64,000 bases of DNA from positions 59,105 through 123,104 of the forward strand of contig JACRCV010000041.1 in the NCBI GenBank assembly GCA_016218825.1, in the 5' to 3' direction. The stretch comes from Deltaproteobacteria bacterium (GTDB taxonomy: Bacteria; Myxococcota; XYA12-FULL-58-9). The notes below the pieces were generated by a model, which was not told where the DNA came from, did no database searches, and was given only the letters and a program-made list of their open reading frames with translations. The position numbers and the translations under genes were made by a program. Shown piece after piece: positions 1 through 7,817 of this stretch. Numbering within the stretch: the first letter of the stretch is position 1; each line of letters starts with the position of its first letter.

Positions 1-382
1 GCTGCGCCGCTCCGGCGTTGCCCGCCGGTTGCGGCGTCGCCGCGGCCCGGTCGCCGTCGTCCGACCGAGCCCGACTGCGATCGGCCGCCGACCAGGGGAT
101 GATGCGAACGCCGATTCCGTTACCGCGGATCGTCGCCGCCGCCGCCGGGCTGCGTTGCGCCCGGGCGACGACGCCCTCGGCGTAGAACGGCGCCTCGCCG
201 AAGGCGACCTCCAAGTGAACGCGAGTGCCCGGGCGCAACAGCTGGCGGGTTTCGACGAACATCCCGGAGGTGGACAAGTCGATCGCGAAGCCGGTGCCCT
301 CGACCCGCTCGTTCCAGAACTTCACGGCGTAGTGCGCCCCGCGCCGCGGCGCCGCGCGGCGCTCGGGCTTCGTAACAGTCAT
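1..382 (-). CDS. PilZ-domain protein, C-terminus cut by window edge
   Basis: About 127 residues are visible from an ATG at 382-380, preceded by a GTGAGG ribosome-binding site. A PilZ signature is present: an Arg-rich N-terminal segment (ERRAAPRRG, residues 7-15) and the DLSTSGMF motif near residue 40. In PilZ proteins these are the RxxxR and (D/N)xSxxG elements that bind cyclic di-GMP. The protein is then cytosolic and a likely c-di-GMP effector. It lies 29 bp downstream of the radical SAM gene on the same strand, so it may close that operon. The Ala/Arg-rich tail runs off the window, so further domains cannot be excluded. Family assignment is good; the specific target is unknown. Confidence 0.8.
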   Translation of the reverse strand, partial: MTVTKPERRAAPRRGAHYAVKFWNERVEGTGFAIDLSTSGMFVETRQLLRPGTRVHLEVAFGEAPFYAEGVVARAQRSPAAAATIRGNGIGVRIIPWSAADRSRARSDDGDRAAATPQPAGNAGAAQ

Positions 383-411
383 CGTGGACCTCACCGACAG
401 GGCGAAGGTAG

Positions 412-1722
412 TCATCTGCCTCGGCGCCCGCCACCGGGTGGACCTCGCACCACGATGCCGTGCTGCGCCACCAGCCGGCGCACGAGCCGCAGCGCGTCGG
501 CCAGGGCGGTCTCGACGCTCGTCCGCGGCGACGTCCGCTCGACGATGGCCTCGATGCTGTGCCGGCCGTCGACCGCCTTCAGGAGCTCGAGCTCGGCCGC
601 CGTGAGATCGAGGTTGGCCCAGGTGTCATCCGGCTCGCGCGCGAACGCCACGGTCCGCGGTCCGTGAACAACGAGCTGGAGGTTGTCGCCGACGAGCTCG
701 GGGACCGCCTGACCGAGGCCGAGGTCGTCCTCGAGCCCGACGCCGCTGCCGGCGCCGATGGCGCGCATCGACCGGACCAGCCGGAAGGTGTAGCAGCCAC
801 CCTGGCACCGCCGGCCGCGCTCGGCGCAGCTTTGACAGCGATCCAGGAGGACGAGGTCCTTGAGCAGCGCGATCCGGCTCTCGAAGTGCGACGCGAGGTC
901 GGCCGAGCTGCCAAACTGGTCGGTGCGGGCGCGCATGACGTTGTAGAGGCCGTAGCAGCGCCACGCGACGCCGCCGGGGCCGATGTCCAGCGGCCCGTGG
1001 CAGGCGAACTCCAGCCCCGGTTGGTCCCTCGTGAGGTCGGCGAGCTCGGCGGCGCTGAAGAAACACGGTGGGACGTAGCCGCAGTCCGAGTGGATCGCGA
1101 GGCCGACGCGGCGGGCGCGCTCGTTCAGCGCCAGAACCGCGCGCGCCAGCGCCGGGAAATCACGCTCCGGGTCGATGCTCCAAGAACGTGGATCGGTGGT
1201 GGTCGGCGCCGCGACGCTGTAGCGCAGCCGGCGGATGCCGAAGCGCAGGGCGAGGGCGAAGAGCAGCGTGAGGTCGGTGTCGGCTTTCGAGATCGTCAAG
1301 CCCAAGGTCACGCGAGCCGGATCGAGCGCCGCGAGCGTGCGCTCCAGGCGGCTCCGATCGGTCTCGGAGTACGCCCGCGCCTCGAGCACGTTCACCAGGT
1401 AGGCGACGCGGGCCCGATGGCGACGGCCGAGGCTCCTGAGGTGCAGGGTGACGTGCTCCGGCCACAGGCCGTTGGTCATCACGAAAGCGCGGCGCGCGGC
1501 GCGCGCCAACGCCCGATCGAGCATGACCGTGAACTCCGGGTGCAACGTGGGCTCGCCGCCGCAAAAGCGAACGGTGTCGGCGCCGGCGAACACCATCTGG
1601 CGCTCGAGCTCGGCCACCGACATCCTCGCGACCGCGGCGGCGCCACCGTCGGCGCGATACTCGCTCGCGAAGCAGAACGAGCAGCGCAGGTTGCAGTGGT
1701 TGGTGATGACCAGGTTCGGCAT
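412..1722 (-). CDS. Radical SAM protein with SPASM-like cysteines and PqqD-like C-terminal domain
   Basis: The N-terminus carries the [4Fe-4S]/SAM motif CxxxCxxC (Cys10, Cys14, Cys17 in NHCNLRCSFCF), followed by CGGEPTLHPE, the usual GGEP loop. Late cysteines (LDRCQSCAERGRRCQGGC, about residues 325-342) resemble the auxiliary cluster region of SPASM enzymes. The last 80 residues look like a PqqD-type peptide-recognition domain (an LDLTAAELELLKAVDG segment). I chose the ATG at 1722 because the SAM motif follows directly; an in-frame start at 1767 is possible. It follows the lipase gene on the same strand. Radical SAM/SPASM proteins with PqqD-like modules usually modify ribosomal peptides, but I see no precursor peptide here. 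The substrate is unknown. Confidence 0.82.
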   Translation of the reverse strand: MPNLVITNHCNLRCSFCFASEYRADGGAAAVARMSVAELERQMVFAGADTVRFCGGEPTLHPEFTVMLDRALARAARRAFVMTNGLWPEHVTLHLRSLGRRHRARVAYLVNVLEARAYSETDRSRLERTLAALDPARVTLGLTISKADTDLTLLFALALRFGIRRLRYSVAAPTTTDPRSWSIDPERDFPALARAVLALNERARRVGLAIHSDCGYVPPCFFSAAELADLTRDQPGLEFACHGPLDIGPGGVAWRCYGLYNVMRARTDQFGSSADLASHFESRIALLKDLVLLDRCQSCAERGRRCQGGCYTFRLVRSMRAIGAGSGVGLEDDLGLGQAVPELVGDNLQLVVHGPRTVAFAREPDDTWANLDLTAAELELLKAVDGRHSIEAIVERTSPRTSVETALADALRLVRRLVAQHGIVVRGPPGGGRRGR

Positions 1723-1806
1723 CGTGGCGTATCCCGCCCTCCTCCACCCGGATCCGGGCGATGTCAAACAGAGTGCGCGCGACGTTGGCGGCGCCGGCGC
1801 GCCGCG

Positions 1807-2634
1807 TCAGAGCCCCCACGACCGCAGCTTGCGGCTCAGACGCTCGTAGAGCGCGGGCGCGTCGATCCCGTCGGACCAGCCGATCATCGCCCAATGGTCC
1901 GCATGAACCGTGGCGATGACCTTGCCCCAGCGCTGCGACGCCGCCGGCACCACGCCGTCGTTGGGCCCGAACCGGTCGCGCATGTAGGTCAGCCCGGGCC
2001 GCAACAGCGGATGAACCGGGCCGCCCACTCTCGGGCCGACGCCGACCACGCAGGCGTAATGCACGCCGCGCGCGTCCGGCACCGATCGATTGAAGTCGGC
2101 GAGGTGGTCGGTGGTCAGGTCGAAGAGCGCCTCGACGCCAACCCCGGACAGCCAGCGCCTCAGCCCCAGGAGCTCCCCGAGCACCGAGGCGGCGGCGTTC
2201 GCCACCGGCGTGCCCCGATGCGGCGTGCCGACCGTGATGAGCGACGCGACCCGATCGCTCAACCCGAGGCGGCTGATGGCGTAGCGCGCGTCCAGGCCGC
2301 CCATGCTGTGCGCGATGATGTTCACCTTCTTGGCCGGCAAGGCGCGGACCGCCTCGGCCAGCGCCTCGGCCCGCGTCGCGATCGAGGCGGCGGGCGGCAC
2401 CGCCGGTACCTGGACCTCGACCCCGAGGCCGCGCAGATGCGCGACCACGCCGCGGAAATAGTCCTGCTTGAAGCCGCCGACGCCGATGGCGTCGAAGCCG
2501 AACAACCCGTGCGCCAACACCACCGGAAATCGCGGCCGCGCCCCCCGCCACGGCCGGGTGCGCAGCAGCCAGCCGAGCGCCGCCAACAACCCGGCGGCGA
2601 GGCCAACGGCGATCGCGAGCAGGTGCCGGTCCAT
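1807..2634 (-). CDS. Membrane-anchored alpha/beta-hydrolase lipase
   Basis: This 275-residue protein has one N-terminal hydrophobic segment (residues 5-24) that would anchor it or direct export. It then has a classic triacylglycerol lipase core: the oxyanion HGLFG (42-46), the nucleophile elbow AHSMGG with Ser110, an Asp in GPNDGVVP (Asp226) and a His in ATVHADHW (His244 or His247). These correspond to the Ser-Asp-His triad of bacterial true lipases such as LipA. The ATG at 2634 gives the hydrophobic anchor; an upstream ATG at 2667 would add residues inside the inverted repeat at 2650-2683. The gene heads a minus-strand group with the radical SAM and PilZ genes and is divergent from the histidine kinase. 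No separate foldase gene is visible. Confidence 0.85.
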   Translation of the reverse strand: MDRHLLAIAVGLAAGLLAALGWLLRTRPWRGARPRFPVVLAHGLFGFDAIGVGGFKQDYFRGVVAHLRGLGVEVQVPAVPPAASIATRAEALAEAVRALPAKKVNIIAHSMGGLDARYAISRLGLSDRVASLITVGTPHRGTPVANAAASVLGELLGLRRWLSGVGVEALFDLTTDHLADFNRSVPDARGVHYACVVGVGPRVGGPVHPLLRPGLTYMRDRFGPNDGVVPAASQRWGKVIATVHADHWAMIGWSDGIDAPALYERLSRKLRSWGL

Positions 2635-2649
2635 CGGCGCCCAGCTCAC

Positions 2650-2683
2650 CAGGGGCGGCACGCACATGCAAGTGCCGCCCCTG
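2650..2683. promoter_or_regulatory. Perfect 12-bp inverted repeat between divergent genes
   Basis: The arms CAGGGGCGGCAC (2650-2661) and GTGCCGCCCCTG (2672-2683) are exact reverse complements separated by 10 nt. They lie just upstream of the lipase start (2634) and about 60 bp before the kinase start (2746). The position suits an operator for either gene or an RNA hairpin in the lipase leader. No U-run follows, so an intrinsic terminator is unlikely. Confidence 0.55.
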
Positions 2684-2745
2684 CCCCAGCCAAGAGGAAC
2701 GAGGTTCGGTTCTGGGCGTGTCTGGGGTACGATCGTGGTAGCTCG

Positions 2746-4056
2746 ATGAGGCCAGACCTTCAACATCGCGCCGACTTCGTCGAGCGCCTGGCGTTCGTGG
2801 GTGCGGCCATCGCCGCCTTCTTCGCGCTGTTCTACACCACGGTGTTCGCGTCTTTCGAGGGGGCGGCGGTCTTGGCGGTCGCGGCGCTGGCGCTCTCCGG
2901 ATGCGGGGCGCTGCAGCGCCGCGGCGGCTCGCCGTCGCGTGTCGGCAACCTGGCGCTCGCGGTGATCTTCGCGATCGTGAGCTACGTCGCGTCGCTCCGG
3001 GACGATCTGCCGATCGCGCCGATGGCGTACTTCACGTTGTTGCCGCTCGTCGCGAGCTACATCGCCGGGGGCCGCTCGGCGCGGGTTTGGACCGCCGTGG
3101 CGTCGGTGGTCGCGGTTGGCTTTGCGGCGCGCTTCGCCACCGATCTCGCCTACCGTCGCCTCAGCCCGTCGCCGGAGCAAATCATCGCCGCCGACACCAG
3201 CTCGCTGGTCGCCTTGTTCGTGCTGGTCTGGCAGCTCGCCCGCGTGATCGGCGACCGGCGCCGACGGGCCGAGATCGAACGGCAGGCAACGTTCACCAGC
3301 ATGCAGCGGACCCAGCGCTTCGAGAGCATCGGGCGCTTGGTCGGTGGCGTGGCGCACGAGATCAACAACCCGCTGGCCTGCGTGATTTCCAACCTCGAGT
3401 TCGTCGTCGCCGACACCAAGGGTCAGCTCGCGGCGACCCGTTCGCCGCCCGGGGGCTCGCTCGATCGGGCCGACGCCGCGAAGGTGACGGCGGCCGCCGA
3501 GCGGCTCGAGGCCCTCGAAGACGCGTTGCGCGGCGCCGCCCGGGTGCGGCGAGTGATCGCCGACCTCAAACAGTACGGTGAGCGCGAAGAAGGCACGCCG
3601 GCGGCGCTGGCGGTCGATACACTCATTGAATGGGTGGTCAGCCTGGCGACGCCTGAGGTCCGACCACGCGCGGCCCTGAGCGCCGAGTGCTTCGAGTCGG
3701 CGACCGTGCTCGCATCGCGCGGCCGGTTGGCGCAGACGCTCATCAGTTTGATCCTCTACCTCGCCGATCTGATGCCGGAGGAGACCCGGAGCGCGAACGC
3801 GATTCGAGTCGGCGCCGGCACCGACGGCGACCTCGTCGTCCTGACGATAGAGGCCACGACACCGCCCTCAGACTCCCGGCGGACCACGCCCCTCATCCGC
3901 TTGGCCGGTCCGGCCGCGGATGGGGCGGTGCGCCCCGGTGTCAGCATCGCCGTCAGCGCCGACATCGTCGCGTCGCTCGGCGGCACCCTGACGATCGAGC
4001 CCGCGACCGGCCAGGTCCGGCGCTTCGTCATCCGCCTCCCAGGCTACCGCGCCTGA
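2746..4056 (+). CDS. Membrane histidine kinase with degraded ATPase domain
   Basis: This 436-residue protein has about five hydrophobic segments between residues 13 and 168, then a coiled stretch and a DHp domain with an intact H-box (GGVAHEINNPL, His204). The C-terminal third aligns in position with an HATPase domain but lacks its signatures. The N-box region reads TLISLILYLADLMPEE, without the Asn that coordinates Mg-ATP. The G1 motif DxGxG is replaced by IEATTPPSD, and the G2-like segment reads GVSIAVSADIV. This suggests a pseudokinase or a kinase phosphorylated in trans. The gene is divergent from the lipase and lies 394 bp before the copper/heme operon on the same strand, so it could sense for that operon. 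No cognate response regulator is adjacent. Confidence 0.8.
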   Translation: MRPDLQHRADFVERLAFVGAAIAAFFALFYTTVFASFEGAAVLAVAALALSGCGALQRRGGSPSRVGNLALAVIFAIVSYVASLRDDLPIAPMAYFTLLPLVASYIAGGRSARVWTAVASVVAVGFAARFATDLAYRRLSPSPEQIIAADTSSLVALFVLVWQLARVIGDRRRRAEIERQATFTSMQRTQRFESIGRLVGGVAHEINNPLACVISNLEFVVADTKGQLAATRSPPGGSLDRADAAKVTAAAERLEALEDALRGAARVRRVIADLKQYGEREEGTPAALAVDTLIEWVVSLATPEVRPRAALSAECFESATVLASRGRLAQTLISLILYLADLMPEETRSANAIRVGAGTDGDLVVLTIEATTPPSDSRRTTPLIRLAGPAADGAVRPGVSIAVSADIVASLGGTLTIEPATGQVRRFVIRLPGYRA

Positions 4057-4450
4057 CGCTCACGGGCGGACCGCATCGCTTGCGGTCCGACCCCAACCGG
4101 TCGGGCCAGCGCCGCCGGGCGGACGAGCCGGGAAGAGATACTTTCGCAAGATCGCAAAAACACACCGTCCATGGCCCCGATCTTCTTGCGAAACAGCGAG
4201 AACTCGCGAGCAATAACAACCTGATGCCTTCTTCGCGGCGCTGCGAGCGTGAACGCCGGCAACCCCTGTCCGGGCGGGCACGAGGGCCATCGAGCTCGCC
4301 GCCGCCACGACCGCGTACGGACCGCGGGGCGCGGAACATCCTGAAACCATTCGTCCCTCTTCCGGCGTCGATCTCGACGCTCATGGCATGCCACTTGCTC
4401 GGTGTGCGGGCCGCGCAGACCCATCGTCGGCGCGGGAAGCGGAGCACTGA
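4057..4450. promoter_or_regulatory. Leader region of the copper/heme operon, with imperfect inverted repeat
   Basis: No convincing gene is present in these 394 bp. An imperfect inverted repeat pairs TTTCGCAAGATCG (4142-4154) with CGATCTTCTTGCGAAA (4178-4193); the second arm has three extra bases. It could terminate the kinase transcript or act as an operator for the following operon. The start at 4451 has GGAG at 4441-4444. I could not identify promoter hexamers with confidence. Confidence 0.4.
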
Positions 4451-5761
4451 ATGGTTGTCTGGCCTGCGTGGCGACCGTTGACGCAACTCATCATGACAGC
4501 GGCTGCGCTCTTGGGCGCGCTGTCCGCGCCACGGGACGCCTGGGCGGTGCCGGTCTTCGCCCGCCGCTACGCGACGAGCTGCCAGACCTGCCATGGGGCC
4601 TTCCCGAAGCTCACCCCTTTTGGCGAGGCATTCCGGCGCAACGCCTATCGCTTCCCGGGCGGTGATGAGGAGGACGCGCGCAAGGATCCGATCATCGACC
4701 TGGGCCAAGAGGCGCATAAGAAGGTGTTTCCTGACAGCGTCTGGCCCGGTGACCTGCCGGCTGCATTGCCGGTGAGCGCCCAGTTCGCCACGCAGGTGGT
4801 CGTAACCCCGGCGACCGCGCAGGCCCCGACCCCCGCTAGTAAGGTGAGCTTCGCCAACCTCGGTGGCATGGCGGGGCTCAACCTCGCGGCGACGTCGGGT
4901 GACTGGTGGGCGGCGTGGGCCGGCGCCACGATCCGGGCGCTGCCCAACACCGCGAGCGGCGAGACCGTCCGCGCCGAGATCGAGCGCATTTTCATGGTGT
5001 TCAGTCCCGTCGACCAAACGAGCCTGAACCTCCGCGTCGGGCGCTTCGAGCCCGGAGTGTTCGGCTTCAGCATGCACCGCACCCTCGGTCCGGCGCCGTG
5101 GATCGTGGCATCGACGGTGCGCGACAACCTCTTCACCCTCGAGCCGGTGCAGCTCGGGGTCGAAGCCACCGGCGTGTTCGGGGCCGGACGGGCGACCTAC
5201 GCCGTCGGGGTCGTCGAGGGGTCCGGGAACCGCGTCACCACCGCGAAAGATTTCTACGGTCGGCTCGGCGCCAAGCTCGGCGGGCTGCGGCTGGACGGGG
5301 TCGGCGCCGCCACCGAGTCGCAGCCGTGGCGCGAGGTCAGCGTGATGATCGACGGGTTCGCGTATCGCGGCTACGCCGCGCTGGGCGATCCGGCCCTCGC
5401 CACCCAGACGGATCCCTTCGTCACCGCGGGCGGTGACGTCATCCTCACCTACCAAGACGCGAGCCTCACGGCCGCCGGCAGCCGCAGCTACGACGATCGG
5501 CCGATGTTGGCCGAGCCGACGCGCGGCCTGGGGAGCTGGCAGCTCTACGCGCAGCTCGACTACGTCGTCCTGCCGTGGCTCATCCCCTCGGCCCGCTTCG
5601 AGCGCCGGCGCGTGGGGCACGAGATCAGCACCCGCGCGACCGCGCTGGCCTCGGCGCTGCTCCGGGCCAACGTGCGCGCCCAGCTCATCGCGGTGACGGA
5701 AACCCAAGGACGCAAGCTGCAACTGACGCAGGTGCTGGGAGCCATCAATGGCGCTTTTTAA
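4451..5761 (+). CDS. Outer-membrane beta-barrel-like protein with one N-terminal heme c motif
   Basis: This 436-residue protein has an N-terminal export signal (hydrophobic segment about 13-32) followed by one heme-binding motif, CQTCH at 44-48. The rest alternates polar and hydrophobic residues, with repeated short aromatic segments, as in a porin-like barrel (for example TSLNLRVGRFEPG and SWQLYAQLDYVVLPWLIP). It is the first gene of a closely packed plus-strand operon whose other members bind copper, heme or Fe-S. The stop overlaps the next gene by 14 bp. I infer that it carries electrons at or across the outer membrane. It is not recognisably MtrB or a known porin-cytochrome, which usually carry many hemes on a separate subunit. 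Confidence 0.7.
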   Translation: MVVWPAWRPLTQLIMTAAALLGALSAPRDAWAVPVFARRYATSCQTCHGAFPKLTPFGEAFRRNAYRFPGGDEEDARKDPIIDLGQEAHKKVFPDSVWPGDLPAALPVSAQFATQVVVTPATAQAPTPASKVSFANLGGMAGLNLAATSGDWWAAWAGATIRALPNTASGETVRAEIERIFMVFSPVDQTSLNLRVGRFEPGVFGFSMHRTLGPAPWIVASTVRDNLFTLEPVQLGVEATGVFGAGRATYAVGVVEGSGNRVTTAKDFYGRLGAKLGGLRLDGVGAATESQPWREVSVMIDGFAYRGYAALGDPALATQTDPFVTAGGDVILTYQDASLTAAGSRSYDDRPMLAEPTRGLGSWQLYAQLDYVVLPWLIPSARFERRRVGHEISTRATALASALLRANVRAQLIAVTETQGRKLQLTQVLGAINGAF

Positions 5762-6647
5762 GTACGTACTCATGGGTGGTCTGGTCGCGACCGCCGCCTG
5801 TGCCGACCCGGTGATGCGACGGATCACGCTGACGGCGCAGCCGACCTTGGCGCGCGGCGAGAGCACGCTCGCCGACCGCTACCTGCAGCTCTACACCTGC
5901 GGCCTGCAGCCGCTGTTCGACAACGCCCAGTACGTGGCTTGGCGGGTGGTCGCCGGCACGCCCAGCGTCCTCGGCCGCTTGTCGCCCATCGACAGCCCGG
6001 CGACCTTCGACCTCGGAGTCGGGGTCGACCCCATGGTGCCCGCCGAGCTGCTCGTGACCGAGGAGGCCGGTCGCACGGGCTACCCGGACGCGCCGTCGAC
6101 GGGCTTGCGTCTGAGCGGCCCACAGGGCGGCGCGCTCACCTACGCGCCGCTGTGCGCCAGCTGTCTCGGCAGCGTCACCGGCACGGCCGAGATCAAGGAC
6201 GATCAGATCGACGTGAACGGCATGCAGTGTCCGGCGCTGCCGCGGGGCCTAGTGTACGGCGTTTGGGCGACGTGGGCGACCGTGGCGGCCGCGGCCGCGC
6301 CGATGCCGGGGATGTCGATGGCGGTCCCGGCGACGCCCGACGGCGGCCGCGTCTGGCCGGACCCGGGGCACGTAGCGACCGTGCCCGAGAGCCCCGGCGC
6401 CTGCGCCTACGGCCGTCAGGGCGACACCGCCGGCTCCGCCCCGGTGGAGCGTTTGCTCCTCGGCACCCTCGACTCCGCGGGCATGCTGCATGCCGTGGCG
6501 CCGCGCGACCTCACCACGGTGAGCGAGATCGTGCTCACGGTGGAGAGCGAGCGCTCGGCGCCGGAGACGATGTCGGCGGTCGTGGCGATGCGCGGCCGGA
6601 TCACGTTGCCGCAGGCCGGCGAAGCCGGCGAGCCCCACCTACACTGA
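5748..6647 (+). CDS. Exported protein of unknown function in copper/heme operon
   Basis: This 299-residue protein begins with a short hydrophobic signal ending in Cys (residues 3-18, VLMGGLVATAAC), so it may be a lipoprotein, although the lipobox is not canonical. The body has a CASC pair around residue 137 and a Met-rich patch (PMPGMSM, about residues 185-191) that could touch copper. No heme CxxCH motif and no familiar domain is visible. It overlaps the preceding gene by 14 bp and is followed after 13 bp by the cupredoxin gene, so its role is probably in the same electron-transfer or copper-loading unit. The start has GGGA upstream with suitable spacing. Confidence 0.68.
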   Translation: MALFKYVLMGGLVATAACADPVMRRITLTAQPTLARGESTLADRYLQLYTCGLQPLFDNAQYVAWRVVAGTPSVLGRLSPIDSPATFDLGVGVDPMVPAELLVTEEAGRTGYPDAPSTGLRLSGPQGGALTYAPLCASCLGSVTGTAEIKDDQIDVNGMQCPALPRGLVYGVWATWATVAAAAAPMPGMSMAVPATPDGGRVWPDPGHVATVPESPGACAYGRQGDTAGSAPVERLLLGTLDSAGMLHAVAPRDLTTVSEIVLTVESERSAPETMSAVVAMRGRITLPQAGEAGEPHLH

Positions 6648-6660
6648 TTGGAGATCACCC

Positions 6661-7263
6661 ATGCGCCAGAGACCATGCGCCCCGCTCTCGACCTGCGCCG
6701 CGGCGCTCGCCTGCCTGCTGGTCGCGAGCCCGAGCTTCGCGAACGGCAGCATCACCGGAACCGTGTCCGCCAAGCAGGCGAAGCTGCGCAAGAACGCGGT
6801 GGTCTACATCGAGCGCGGCAAGCGCGACACCTACCCGCCGCTGCCGACCGCGCACGTCGGCCAAGAGCGCCAAGAGTTCATCCCCTTCGTGACCCCGGTC
6901 GTCAGGGGTACGACCGTCCTGTTCTCGAACAGCGACAACACCGGTCACAATGTCTTCACCCCGGACGGTGAGAAGTTCGACGCCGGCGTCTTCAACAAGG
7001 GTGAGACCTACACGTACACCTTCAAGGCCGAGGGCGTGTACACCCTGTTGTGCAAGCTGCACCCGTCGATGATCTCCTACGTCGTCGTGTTGCAGAACCC
7101 GCACTTCGCGGTGACCGCCGACGACGGCTCGTTTCGCATCGACGACGTGCCGGCCGGCGACTACACCGTGAAGCTCTGGCACGAGCGCAAGGTCGCAGAT
7201 CCGCAGCGACTCCAGGTCACCGACGGCGGCACCAGCATCGCCACCTTCGAGCTCCGCAAATGA
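6661..7263 (+). CDS. Periplasmic cupredoxin (type-1 copper) with C-terminal carboxypeptidase-regulatory-like fold
   Basis: This 200-residue protein has a signal peptide ending near residue 28. The cupredoxin ligands are in the right order: His96 (TGHNVF), then Cys131, His134 and Met137 (LLCKLHPSM). This is the blue-copper pattern of plastocyanin-like proteins often annotated as methylamine-utilisation-type cupredoxins. The final 50 residues (DGSFRIDDVPAGDYTVKLWHE) look like a small CarboxypepD-regulatory-like beta-sandwich. The protein should shuttle single electrons in the periplasm. GGAG lies 7 bp before the ATG. The stop overlaps the next start as ATGA, which implies translational coupling with the CuA gene. 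Confidence 0.86.
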   Translation: MRQRPCAPLSTCAAALACLLVASPSFANGSITGTVSAKQAKLRKNAVVYIERGKRDTYPPLPTAHVGQERQEFIPFVTPVVRGTTVLFSNSDNTGHNVFTPDGEKFDAGVFNKGETYTYTFKAEGVYTLLCKLHPSMISYVVVLQNPHFAVTADDGSFRIDDVPAGDYTVKLWHERKVADPQRLQVTDGGTSIATFELRK

Positions 7264-7817
7264 CGGGGGCCGCGGCTGACGTCGAGCCGGCACCGGGGGG
7301 CGGACGCCACACTCTGTTCGCCGCGCTCGGGGTCGCCGCCGGGGTCGCGCTCGGCGCGGCCCTCGGGCTGGTGGCGTTCGATCAAACCGAGCCGCCTCGC
7401 GACCGGCACATCGTGGTCCGCGCCCGGCAGTACGCCTACGATCCCCCGGTGATCCGCGTCAACCGCGGCGATCGGCTCTTCCTCAAGCTCGTGGCCCTCG
7501 ACGTGATGCACGGCTTCTTCCTGGAAGGCCACGACCTCGACGTCGAGATCGCCCCGCAGCAGAGCACCTTCAAGGTCCGCCATCCGTCGCGACCCGATGA
7601 TTGGACCGAGCAGGAGGAGGTCGTGGTGATTGCCGACACCCCCGGCAAGTTCCGCTTTCGTTGCTCCCACACCTGCGGCTCGCTGCACCCGTTCATGAGC
7701 GGCGAGCTCATCGTCGAGCCCAATCGGGTGCTGCACGCCGGGCTCGGCGCCTGCGGCGGCCTGTTTGTCGGCAGCGTCGCCGTGGCCCGAAGGAGAAGCC
7801 GCAGTGCAAGTCGCTAG
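7260..7817 (+). CDS. Membrane-anchored CuA-domain protein
   Basis: This 185-residue protein has one hydrophobic anchor (about residues 19-40) followed by a cupredoxin domain with a complete binuclear CuA site: His84 (DVMHGF), then Cys135, Cys139, His143 and Met146 in CSHTCGSLHPFM. The C-x3-C-x3-H-x2-M pattern is shared by cytochrome oxidase subunit II and the NosZ CuA domain. The protein is too short for subunit II and lacks its two transmembrane helices. Position and coupling suggest that it exchanges electrons with the neighbouring cupredoxin and the Fe-S membrane protein. The start is the ATG overlapping the previous stop. The Arg/Ser-rich tail overlaps the following gene by 14 bp. Confidence 0.87.
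   Translation: MTGAAADVEPAPGGGRHTLFAALGVAAGVALGAALGLVAFDQTEPPRDRHIVVRARQYAYDPPVIRVNRGDRLFLKLVALDVMHGFFLEGHDLDVEIAPQQSTFKVRHPSRPDDWTEQEEVVVIADTPGKFRFRCSHTCGSLHPFMSGELIVEPNRVLHAGLGACGGLFVGSVAVARRRSRSASR

Noticed and set aside
460..2745. Long plus-strand open frame of about 760 codons in front of the histidine kinase
   Set aside because: It is antisense to the radical SAM and lipase genes, which have clear motifs. Its composition is Arg/Pro/Ala-rich as in GC-rich shadow frames. The kinase starts at 2746.
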